Shown here: one piece after another, positions 44,122-52,127 of the stretch
Layout of the letters: every line of letters begins with the position of its first letter
Numbering within the stretch: position 1 is the stretch's first letter
Assembly: GCF_001449115.1 (NCBI RefSeq)
Contig: NZ_LAIJ01000001.1
Span: 372,001-436,000 of the forward strand
Direction: 5' to 3'
DNA length: 64,000 nucleotides
Source: Occallatibacter gabretensis
Lineage (GTDB): Bacteria > Acidobacteriota > Terriglobia > Terriglobales > Acidobacteriaceae
Program-made: the position numbers and the translations under genes
The notes under the pieces: generated by a model
Databases searched by the model: none
What the model saw: the letters and a program-made list of their open reading frames with translations, nothing else
Told to the model about the DNA's origin: nothing

Positions 44122-44296
44122 GAACCGGCCCTCCTGAATCGTTCTCCAAGAAAAGCCGCTCGCACGCTTGCGTCTCCGATCTACTAAAGAAAGCGAGGTC
44201 AATCCCCAGATCTGTTGGAGTTTACTCCTGCTTTATCCTAGCTGTTCTGAAGCAGTTACTGGGCGATTTCAGCCGGAACAGCTTGGGGACGACAGC

Positions 44297-44420
44297 TCAA
44301 GCGGAGCAAGCTCCTTTCTCGACCAACGGATGCACGCGCTGAATCGCTTCGGTGAGACTTTTGGCGCTGATATCCATGCCACAGTACACCGTTTTCTGGA
44401 CTTCCGTGGACTGTGCTCAT
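44297..44420 (-). pseudogene. Probable IS110-type transposase N-terminal remnant
   Basis: The frame VYCGMDISAKSLTEAIQR ends at a stop after about 35 codons. It resembles the start of IS110 transposases (x-GIDISAKSL-x-x-AI). An ATG at 44420 reads in another frame, so both a frameshift and a truncation would be needed. It sits just inside the right end of the island. The remainder of 44203-44658 shows no gene. Confidence 0.4.
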
Positions 44421-44658
44421 GAACGGCCTCCGGCAAATCGGCTTGAGCTAGCGAGGAAGCGTTCTCACTGGATAAATAAATGCGCGTTGGGTGCTATCGG
44501 TTGCTGGTTATAAGCTGACCTGACAAGACTCACATCACTTCGCGGAATTTGCCCGGTGTCCATAAATTTGGTGTCGGGTATGGTGTCGGTTTAGCTTGGA
44601 ATCCGGTGCGGTCAGATGCATTGTCCTGCAACACTGCACTGTGCGAGGCGGGGCTGAT

Positions 44659-44709
44659 CGGTTTCCTGAACCGCAGGTCGGAAGTTCGAATCTTCTCAGG
44701 GGCACCATA
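44659..44709 (+). repeat. Right attachment repeat (attR), tRNA-Arg 3' fragment
   Basis: Matches 35512-35562 with three changes (A/G, C/T, T/G). It begins inside the anticodon stem and has no tRNA 5' half, so it is a cut-off copy and not a working tRNA. Confidence 0.85.
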
Positions 44710-44737
44710 TTCTTTCCAGCAAATAAAAATGCGCAGA

Positions 44738-44766
44738 AAAAGGTCCGGCTATAGGCCGGACCTTTT
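44738..44766 (-). terminator. Terminator of the 1323-aa secreted protein gene
   Basis: Stem AAAAGGTCCGGC with GCCGGACCTTTT around a five-base loop. T-rich on the minus strand after the stem. It lies 30 bases beyond the stop at 44796 and may work both ways. Confidence 0.85.
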
Positions 44767-44795
44767 CATTGGAATGCCAACATACTCACGGCGGA

Positions 44796-47700
44796 CTACT
44801 GCACGTTCACCGTCATTGGAATGCTCCTGGTCATTCCGCCACTCGTCGCGCTGACAAGCACAGTCGTCGTGCCTGACGGATGCTTGGAACCAGAGCCGCC
44901 GCAGCCCGAAAGTACCGCTACCGAGCTCAAGCCAACCAGAGCCAGCATACAGACAAACCCTCTTATGTGCTTCCGGCCTCTTGCAATCCGGAACTGCAGC
45001 ACAACAGAAAGCAAAAACAATCCAATGCCGGCATAACCTTTCCATAAGCCAATCGAGCTCACTGCCTGGGCAGTCGCCGTCTCGCTTACGGTAAAGCTGG
45101 TTGTCGCCGTGCCATTGGACGGAAGCGACGTCTGTGCAGGGGTAAAGTTGCACGCCAATCCCAGCGGCAGCCCGCTGCACACAAAGCTCACCTGCCCTGT
45201 CATTCCCGAGACGGAAGTTACTGTGAGCGTCATCGGCGAGGATGCTGTGCCAGCAGACACTGACAAGCCGCCGCTTGAAAGCGAAAGCGACATATCCGGA
45301 ACAGGAACATTCACAGTCACAGTGAGCGCCTGTGAAGTCGATGGCAGGAAGTTAGATCCATCCTGACCATCCGAGTAGTAAGCCGCGATCGAATGCGTCC
45401 CGGCAGCAAGCGTGCTGATCGTCACGCTCGCGTTTCCAGTAGCATCCAGCGTACCCGTGCCCAGAATCGTGTTACCTTCGCGGAAATCCACCGATCCCGT
45501 AGCGGTACCACTGTTAGCCTTCACCGTGGCCTGCAGCACAACGTTCTGTCCGGCTGTTGTCGCGCTGGGTGTTGCCGTCATCGTGGTCGACGTATACAGC
45601 GGGTTGCCAGACAAATCGAGCGTATTTCCGCCGCAGATGGCGAGCCACGTTTCGTTGTAATTGTCGAATTTACTGACTGTGGCATCCAGGAACACCGATC
45701 CCAGCGGCCCCGTCCTGCCAAACACCTGATCGATTGGCAGATTCAGCTGATTCCCGTCGAACAGAGTGTTTGCCAACTGCTGGTCAATCACCTGGAAGGA
45801 CTGGTCCGACTTTCCCGCATGCTGCGCCGTCGGTGAAGCCAGAACATAGATATCGATTGGAAACACAGGAGAGTTAATCTGCCACACGTACCAGGGAATT
45901 CCAACTCCCACGTACGAAGGATAATGAACATAGGTGGCAGAGTTGATATCGCTCGCGGCATACCACCGGTTGCAGCTGCTGGATGATTCTGCGATGCCCA
46001 TATCCGGGTAAGGATCGCCCCAGGCCTTGTAGTACTGAATCGAATACGCCTGCGGTAGAAGCGCCAGGTAGAACGCGCGTTGCGATGCCTGCCCCAGCAA
46101 AGTCACAGAAACATTCTGCGCCACCTGGTTGGGTGAGCTGTAAAGCGGTTGGTTTGAATCAGTAATCTTCGGCCCAAGCTGGGAAAGCTTATTCCAATCG
46201 CCCAGGACAGTATCCAGCTCCGTATCGAACCCAATCGAGAATTGTTGCTGCAATTGTGCGTTCGCCAGGTTGCCAATCGTAGTGGAGAGGTTGTATTGCG
46301 GGCTTGGCAAATATGTCTGGCCCGAATTCTGGAAGCCGCCTGCGTAAGCTCCCGCGCCTCCAAAGATCGCGCTGATCATGTTCCCTGAAGAGGAAACAAT
46401 GCCCGCTAGATCCGGAGGAACAAGTCCGCCGGTTGCAATCGTAGCTCCCAGGTTCACTACATTTCCAACCATGCTCAGAATGTTCGAGACGTTTGTCGTC
46501 ACCGGAGTCGATGGAGGCGGTTGAAGGGTGCTTCCAAGCACAGTGGCTGCCGAACCAATCAGCGCTGTAGCCGCGCTGCTGTTGCCTGAGGCCACAATGT
46601 CCTTCATGTTGGTCGAGCCATTCACCATGAACTGCATCACGTTGACCAGATCCACCAGTTCTGTCTTCAATTGCGTCGCCACTGCTTGCATATCTTCTTG
46701 CTTAAAGCATGACAGCGGAGAATTCGTCACCGGATCGGTCCACGTATAGCACGTGCCTGCCGCGCCAGGGAAGGTCAGGGTCGTCGGATCAAAGATGTGG
46801 TAATCCAGGAACGTGTTGTTGCTTCCCGCAAAGTAGTAATGAATGTCGTCCAGGTAATTACCCTGCGCGCCAATAATGTAGTGCTGCGTCACCAGCATGT
46901 AGCTCAGGTAGTGATAGGCAGCCATCTGTCCGGTTACCGTAGAAGCACCAGACATCAGGTTCCCGCTCAGCTCAGGCCATTCGCTTGGCTGCGAAGCAAG
47001 AATTTTGTTCAGAGAATAATCCACTGTGCTGCCGCCCGGAGAGATCTGGTCTGTGCGAACCGGCCAGTACATTCCGTGCATATCGGGTTGCAGTAGCCCA
47101 TGCACGAAGCCCGTCTGGCCCTGCTGCGAGTTTTTCGTCGCGGAGTACACGGCATTCCCCGTGACGGCATTACCGCACATCGTGCAGCTCACCAGGCTCA
47201 TCGCATCCGTGGAGCCGTAAAGATACAGCGTGCTCACCGCAGGCGCGCCGAACGCCTCAAACGCCGGCGCAAAATTTTGATAGTAAGCCGCTGTAGTGCC
47301 CCAGGAGATCCAGGCCGCAGACTGCTCGCTCGTCCCGATCACGGGAGTTCCAATCGTGGTCAGCATGACGAGCTGGTCGCGAGTTGTGCTGTTTAGATCG
47401 TTTGCCAGATCTGTAAATGCCTGCGTTGAGGCCTGCGTATTTGAGTTTGCAGTCGGATAAAAGTTTCCGACGCCGGTGAACGTTGCAGTTCCCGAACCGG
47501 CTGTAACTCCGGCAAATTTGGCCGGAACCAGGGATTCGCGGTCCAGCTTGATGAGCCAGTAACCTCCACTGCCGCCCGTAGCTGGCGCCTCAAGCACCCC
47601 CTGGTTACCGGCGTAGGTTGATCCGAACAGCTGCGACACCGTCGCACTCGCGGTCCCGCCACCGGACTGCGGTGCAGGGCTCACGGTGTACTCCACCGCT

Positions 47701-48767
47701 CCCGCAGGCTGATAGTTGTAATTGCCCCAGGGATCTTCCTCCAGCATGCCGCTTAGGTTCGGCACTGTCACAGTCGCGTCCTTGCCAGTGTAGTAATTCT
47801 CAAATGCGGTGCCCGGAGTAGCGCCGCCCGCACCGATCGCAACATAACCAAGCGGAATGTCGGCGGTTGCCCCGGCAACCGTTTTGCAAGCGGTGGTCGT
47901 CGGGTCGCAGTTATAAACACGTCCGCCGATTGGCGTAGTGTCGAGCTGCTTCGGCTGCGAGCCTGCATCGGAATTGCTAAAGAGATTCGTCCCGACAATC
48001 ACCAGGTCCTGTGCAGTAAGCTTCTGCAGATATGTCTTCAGCGTCGGCCCATCTCCAATGCACTGCGGAGAAGACTCAGGAGCAGTCGTTACCTGCTGAA
48101 GTGTCTGCCGGTCGAGAACGATAACGCTGTAAATGCTGGAGCATCCGCTCGCAGTCGGAATCTGCACTTGGTCTCCGAGCTGGATCCACGGCTGGCCGGC
48201 GCTTACGCCGCCACTCCCCAGCGTGCTGAAGGCAACCGTCGGGGGCAGAAAGTTGCTGCCCGTCGGCAGTGGGTTAGCATTGCTGCTCGCGTTCAGCATT
48301 CCTCGCGCCTTCACAGCCTGCGCTCCGAGGGCTTTCGATGACTCCACGCCGGCAAAGCGCATGCGCGAGCTTACAACACCCGTCTCCTGGCTCTTTCCCG
48401 CCGCATACAGCACGTTCTTGCCATCATGCATCCCTTGCGCTGCCGTTAAGGTCGCAGTCTCGCAGTGGCCGCTGCCGCTGCTGCACGCCGTCGGCGTAAA
48501 TTCAGATGCCACATCCTTGCCGTTGAGCGAAATCATCAATGAAGACGCGTCGATCGACGATGGCATTTCGATCACGACCCTCCGCGATTCGAGAGAACTA
48601 GCAGGCACCATCGTAATCGTCATCGTCGGATGCTGCGCTTCGGGCACACCCGCCATGGAAGTCTGCGCCACTGAAGTCTGGCTATAGGCAAGCCCCATAG
48701 ATATGAACGTCGCCGCAACCACCGCGTGACAGACCAACGTGCGAAATCCCAGATGAAACGTGAGCAT
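44796..48767 (-). CDS. Large secreted protein with C-terminal Ig-like domains and two membrane segments
   Basis: 1323 aa. The start at 48767 has AGAGGTTGAG upstream and gives a signal sequence (LVCHAVVAATFISMGLAYS). Residues of about 30-1020 are not recognised; they are Ser/Thr/Gly-rich and secreted in character. A first Ig-like repeat (about 1030-1120: PSATTAGQNVVLQATVKANSGTATGSVDF, in part, then LAAGTHSIAAYYSDG) is followed by a second (about 1125-1210: TSVSGMTGQVSFVCSGLPLGLACNF, in part). Two hydrophobic stretches follow (GYAGIGLFLLSVVLQFRIARGR, in part; FVCMLALVGLSSVAVLSG), then a GCGG motif and a last strand-rich tail. Such tails recur in Acidobacteria surface proteins. The role is unknown, with cell-surface adhesion possible. 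Confidence 0.8.
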   Translation of the reverse strand: MLTFHLGFRTLVCHAVVAATFISMGLAYSQTSVAQTSMAGVPEAQHPTMTITMVPASSLESRRVVIEMPSSIDASSLMISLNGKDVASEFTPTACSSGSGHCETATLTAAQGMHDGKNVLYAAGKSQETGVVSSRMRFAGVESSKALGAQAVKARGMLNASSNANPLPTGSNFLPPTVAFSTLGSGGVSAGQPWIQLGDQVQIPTASGCSSIYSVIVLDRQTLQQVTTAPESSPQCIGDGPTLKTYLQKLTAQDLVIVGTNLFSNSDAGSQPKQLDTTPIGGRVYNCDPTTTACKTVAGATADIPLGYVAIGAGGATPGTAFENYYTGKDATVTVPNLSGMLEEDPWGNYNYQPAGAVEYTVSPAPQSGGGTASATVSQLFGSTYAGNQGVLEAPATGGSGGYWLIKLDRESLVPAKFAGVTAGSGTATFTGVGNFYPTANSNTQASTQAFTDLANDLNSTTRDQLVMLTTIGTPVIGTSEQSAAWISWGTTAAYYQNFAPAFEAFGAPAVSTLYLYGSTDAMSLVSCTMCGNAVTGNAVYSATKNSQQGQTGFVHGLLQPDMHGMYWPVRTDQISPGGSTVDYSLNKILASQPSEWPELSGNLMSGASTVTGQMAAYHYLSYMLVTQHYIIGAQGNYLDDIHYYFAGSNNTFLDYHIFDPTTLTFPGAAGTCYTWTDPVTNSPLSCFKQEDMQAVATQLKTELVDLVNVMQFMVNGSTNMKDIVASGNSSAATALIGSAATVLGSTLQPPPSTPVTTNVSNILSMVGNVVNLGATIATGGLVPPDLAGIVSSSGNMISAIFGGAGAYAGGFQNSGQTYLPSPQYNLSTTIGNLANAQLQQQFSIGFDTELDTVLGDWNKLSQLGPKITDSNQPLYSSPNQVAQNVSVTLLGQASQRAFYLALLPQAYSIQYYKAWGDPYPDMGIAESSSSCNRWYAASDINSATYVHYPSYVGVGIPWYVWQINSPVFPIDIYVLASPTAQHAGKSDQSFQVIDQQLANTLFDGNQLNLPIDQVFGRTGPLGSVFLDATVSKFDNYNETWLAICGGNTLDLSGNPLYTSTTMTATPSATTAGQNVVLQATVKANSGTATGSVDFREGNTILGTGTLDATGNASVTISTLAAGTHSIAAYYSDGQDGSNFLPSTSQALTVTVNVPVPDMSLSLSSGGLSVSAGTASSPMTLTVTSVSGMTGQVSFVCSGLPLGLACNFTPAQTSLPSNGTATTSFTVSETATAQAVSSIGLWKGYAGIGLFLLSVVLQFRIARGRKHIRGFVCMLALVGLSSVAVLSGCGGSGSKHPSGTTTVLVSATSGGMTRSIPMTVNVQ

Positions 48768-49084
48768 CTCAACCTCTTTTTTGCCTTTGAAGTGATACAG
48801 CGTTAGGGCATTCAACTGGAGCGAACCCGTTTCCAGGCGCGAGTCATCGTCAACCTGCACAAAGCCTGCAGATAGCCGCTGACGTTATACTGTCCAGTTA
48901 TGCTGCGTTGAATCGAACATCAACGCTTGGAAGATCTACCGTGTTTTTATGGTAGGTTTGCGACCTTGCAGAAACAATGAGTATCACTACACAAGCCTCC
49001 GTGTGGTTCCACATGAACACTCTTGCGTGAGCTTCCCATCTCAGGTGTTGAAGATGTGGATTCATGCACAACCCACAACGCAAT

Positions 49085-49260
49085 CGCCAGGATGTTCGGG
49101 AAGGCGGTGAAACTCCGCCACTGCCCCGCAACTGTGAGCGTCACTCGCCCCCGCGCCGTCCATCGCGCAAAGGCAGTCAGCCAGTCGTAATCCACTGAGG
49201 CCATCTCGGCCTTGGGAAGGGAACTGGCAAGGCGCAAAGTCAGGAGACCGGTCTTAGGCG
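49085..49260 (+). promoter_or_regulatory. Cobalamin (B12) riboswitch
   Basis: Conserved core elements are in order: AAGGCGGTGAAACTCCGCC (49101-49119), CTGCCCCGCAACTGTGAGCG (49121-49140), AGCCAGTCGTAATCCACTG region, GGGAAGGGAACTGGC, and the B12 box AGTCAGGAGACC (49238-49249). After it a small stem, TGCCC (49275-49279) / GGGCA (49287-49291), stands just before the AGAGGAG ribosome site and may be part of the switch. It lies 42 bases before a BtuB-like receptor, so B12 should turn that gene down. The 48768-49084 stretch shows no gene. Confidence 0.93.
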
Positions 49261-49302
49261 AATTCCATTACTTCTGCCCCGTGGGAGGGCAAGAGGAGAT
49301 AA

Positions 49303-51798
49303 ATGTCTATTTCATTTTTGCGTGGTCCATTCTTCCACCGCGCTTTGCCAGTTCTCGCAATCCTTCTCGCGGCCGTTTCGGCCCGCGCAGCCTCCGTCCG
49401 TGGCCGAGTCACAGACTCTTCGGGCGCGCGCGTCTCCAATGCAGCCGTTGCGCTTCTTCAGGGCGGTAAGATCGTCACCAACACACTCACCGGTGCAGAC
49501 GGCAGCTTCACCCTTACCACCGGCAAAAGCGGCCGCTTCTTCCTTGTCGTCTCCGCAAAGAGCTTCCGTCAACTTGAAACCCCCACCTTCTACGCCGGCA
49601 GCCTCGATTCCATCGAGCGCTCCATCGTCCTGGAACCCCAGTGGGTCCGTCAGTCCATCGTCGTCACTGCCACCGGCACGCCGACGCCGCAGCCGCAAAC
49701 CAGCTCCGCCACCAACGTGCTCGGCCAAACCGAAATCGGCCAGAGCAGCGACTTCACCAGCCTCCTGCGACTCATGCCCGGCACCGCCTCCGTCCAAATC
49801 GGCCAGCGCGGAGCACAATCCGCCCTCTTCATCCGCGGCGGCGACTCCGACAACAATAAGGTACTCATCGACGGCATCAGCGCCGGCGATCTCGGTGGCC
49901 GCTTCGACTTCGGTCCACTCTCCACCACCGGCATTGAGCGCAGCGAAATCTATCGCGGCCCCAACTCTGATCTCTATGGAGCCGGAGCCGAATCCGGCGT
50001 CGTCAGCTTCATCACGCCGCGCGGAACCACCAGCTTCCCCTCCATCTTCGTCTCCGCCGATGCCGGCAACTTCTACACCTCGCGTGAAGAAGCCCAGCTC
50101 GCTGGCGCGCATGACAAGGTCGATTACTTTGCCGCCTACAGCTGGCTTCAGACCGCCAACGACCTGCCCAACGACGAGCATCATCTCGGCTCAGCCGCTG
50201 GCAACTTCGGCTATCAGTTCAACGACACCACGCAACTCCGCGGCACCGTCCACTACAACGTCGCTTCCACCGGAGTCCCCAACGCCTGGGACTTCTACCA
50301 CGTCACGGATGTCGCCACACAGAAGGATCAGGACCTCTACATCAGCGCTACATTCGACAACCAGACAACCGAGAGCTTCCACAACACCATCCGCTATGGC
50401 GCCACCCGTAAGCGCGAGCAGTTCTCCCTCTGGCAGAACTCCGGTGAGCTCATCGAAGACTACGATGGCTTCGGCGACGACGCCTATTTCGGCCAGACCG
50501 TCACCATCAATGGCGCAAACGGCTCCTCCGCCACGGGCCGCGCCATCATCGATTACCCCGGAACCTATTCCGAGCAGCTCGTCTCCAATCGCGACCAGCT
50601 TCTCTATCAGGGCGACTTCCGCTTCACTCCGCACCTCGTCGCCTTGATCGGTTTCCATTATGAGGACGAGCGCGGCTCAGAAGTCCTTGCCGCCTATGGC
50701 ACAAACGATCATCTCGCGCCCACCAACTACGATTACCTCGCCAGCGTCCACGGCGATTTCAAGAATCGCTTCTTTTACAACCTCGGCGGCTCGCTCGAGC
50801 ACTACGCGCTCTTCGGAACCTACACCACACCACGCGCCGGTTTCACGTTTTACGCTCTCAAGCCACGTCGCGGTGCCTTCTCCGGCACCCGCATCCTTTT
50901 CAATTACGGGGACGGCATCCGCGAGCCGGCACTCACAGACGAGTTCAGTTCGCTTTATACCGCTCTTGTCGGGAACGGATACGCATCCGTCGCAAAGCAG
51001 CTCAACATCGGCCCGCTTGCCCCACCCACCCAGCGCATGTATGAAGGCGGTGTCGAGCAAACCTTCTTCTCGCAACACATTCTCTTTCGCGCCAGCTACT
51101 TTCACAACGAGTTCGGTCGTCAGATTGAATCCGTCAGCGCTGTGTCTCTTCCTGACATTCTTGGCTTTACCGGGCAGGCTCGTCAGGACTTCATCAATGC
51201 GCTCGGCTTCTATTACACCCTCGACTATGGCCTCAACGTAAACACCCAGGCCTTCCATGCCCAGGGCATCGAGTCCACGGTCGAAGGCGGAATCGGCCGC
51301 AGCATCTTTCTTCGCGCGGGCTATACCTGGATGCAGGCTCAGGTGCAGCGCTCCTTTGATAGCGATAATCTAGCCCTCGTCAGCGGATTCGAACCCACCT
51401 ACAACGGTATCCCCATCGGAGCCTACTCTCCGCTCGTCGGCGCGCGTCCCTTCCGTCGTCCGCCGAACTCCGCCTTCGCCACCGCAACTTACTCAAACAA
51501 GAGGCTCTCCGCCATCCTCACCTCGGCCTTCGCCAGCCGCAGTGACGATTCCACCTACCTCGCGTACGCTGACCAGACCGGCGGAAACAGCCTTCTGCTC
51601 CCAAATCGCAATCTTGATCACGGCTACGCCAAGCTCGATCTGGGAGGCATCTATCAGCTCATCAACTGGCTCAGCGTCTACGCACAGGCGGAAAACCTGG
51701 CCAACAGCCAGCACATCGCCCCCCTCGGCTATCCCAGCCTGCCCTTCAACCTCCGCGCCGGTCTGCGCTTCCAGTGGGGCAAGGACTCAGCTAAATAG
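49303..51798 (+). CDS. TonB-dependent receptor, probable vitamin B12 (BtuB-like) transporter
   Basis: 831 aa. Signal peptide up to VSARA. A carboxypeptidase-regulatory-like beta domain (about 28-110: ASVRGRVTDSSGARVSNAAVALLQ, in part) precedes a TonB-box-like QSIVVTATGTP (about 118-128). The plug domain (about 135-235) has LLRLMPGTASVQIGQRGAQSALFIRGGDSDNNKVLIDG (in part). The rest is a 22-strand barrel ending LPFNLRAGLRFQW before a short tail. Specificity for cobalamin is inferred from the riboswitch directly upstream. AAGAGGAG lies before the ATG. No other B12 uptake or synthesis genes are in the window. Confidence 0.88.
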   Translation: MSISFLRGPFFHRALPVLAILLAAVSARAASVRGRVTDSSGARVSNAAVALLQGGKIVTNTLTGADGSFTLTTGKSGRFFLVVSAKSFRQLETPTFYAGSLDSIERSIVLEPQWVRQSIVVTATGTPTPQPQTSSATNVLGQTEIGQSSDFTSLLRLMPGTASVQIGQRGAQSALFIRGGDSDNNKVLIDGISAGDLGGRFDFGPLSTTGIERSEIYRGPNSDLYGAGAESGVVSFITPRGTTSFPSIFVSADAGNFYTSREEAQLAGAHDKVDYFAAYSWLQTANDLPNDEHHLGSAAGNFGYQFNDTTQLRGTVHYNVASTGVPNAWDFYHVTDVATQKDQDLYISATFDNQTTESFHNTIRYGATRKREQFSLWQNSGELIEDYDGFGDDAYFGQTVTINGANGSSATGRAIIDYPGTYSEQLVSNRDQLLYQGDFRFTPHLVALIGFHYEDERGSEVLAAYGTNDHLAPTNYDYLASVHGDFKNRFFYNLGGSLEHYALFGTYTTPRAGFTFYALKPRRGAFSGTRILFNYGDGIREPALTDEFSSLYTALVGNGYASVAKQLNIGPLAPPTQRMYEGGVEQTFFSQHILFRASYFHNEFGRQIESVSAVSLPDILGFTGQARQDFINALGFYYTLDYGLNVNTQAFHAQGIESTVEGGIGRSIFLRAGYTWMQAQVQRSFDSDNLALVSGFEPTYNGIPIGAYSPLVGARPFRRPPNSAFATATYSNKRLSAILTSAFASRSDDSTYLAYADQTGGNSLLLPNRNLDHGYAKLDLGGIYQLINWLSVYAQAENLANSQHIAPLGYPSLPFNLRAGLRFQWGKDSAK

Positions 51799-51806
51799 CT
51801 GCAAGT

Positions 51807-51835
51807 GCTCCGGGGGCATTCCCAGCCTCCGGAGC
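51807..51835 (+). terminator. Possible terminator after the BtuB-like gene
   Basis: Stem GCTCCGG/CCGGAGC around a 15-base loop, 9 bases after the stop. There is no T run, so it is weak as a terminator. The following stretch to 52127 holds no gene; AT-rich DNA before 52025 may carry the next promoter. Confidence 0.4.
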
Positions 51836-52127
51836 TCCACCGTAAGCCCTTGTATCCCATTGGCCTCCAGAACCCCGCAGATGAAGATCGCATAAGGAAT
51901 CTATTGTTTGCCCCCAATTTTCCACAAATCTGTGCGGGATTTTAGCTCCCTCCAGGTTTTTTCTCTTTCCGTTTTCCCGCGCCTGTAACAAACTATTCAT
52001 AATCTGGGTTTAGTTTTTAACTAACTTGTCCCGCTTGAACGTTCACCCTAAAAGACAAGTGCATAAAAGCACTGGGGAACGATTCCGGCACGTTGCAGGA
52101 CAACTTTCAATCTTCCAAGAGGCCATC

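Larger units (their letters stand above)
35563..44709. mobile_element. Genomic island integrated at tRNA-Arg
   Basis: About 9.1 kb between attL (35512-35562) and attR (44659-44709). Contents in order: a decayed tRNA-like stretch, an integrase N-terminal remnant, a frameshifted FAD/FeS dehydrogenase, an FAH-family gene, an enoyl-CoA hydratase-like gene, a large sensor kinase and an IS110 remnant. Codon use in the island is visibly more mixed at third positions than in the strongly C-ending neighbours. No intact integrase or transfer gene is present, so the island is probably fixed. Confidence 0.8.

Noticed and set aside
44659..44709. A second tRNA-Arg gene
   Set aside because: Only the 3' part is present, with no D arm or 5' acceptor strand; treated as attR.
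49312..50647. Long open frames in other phases over the BtuB-like gene
   Set aside because: Ser/Pro- or Gly/Asp-rich frame shadows produced by strong codon bias.
4048..51895. The same 15 bases (ATGAAGATCGCATAA) at 4048-4062 and 51881-51895
   Set aside because: A shared 15-mer is expected about once or twice by chance in a window this long, and the flanks do not match.
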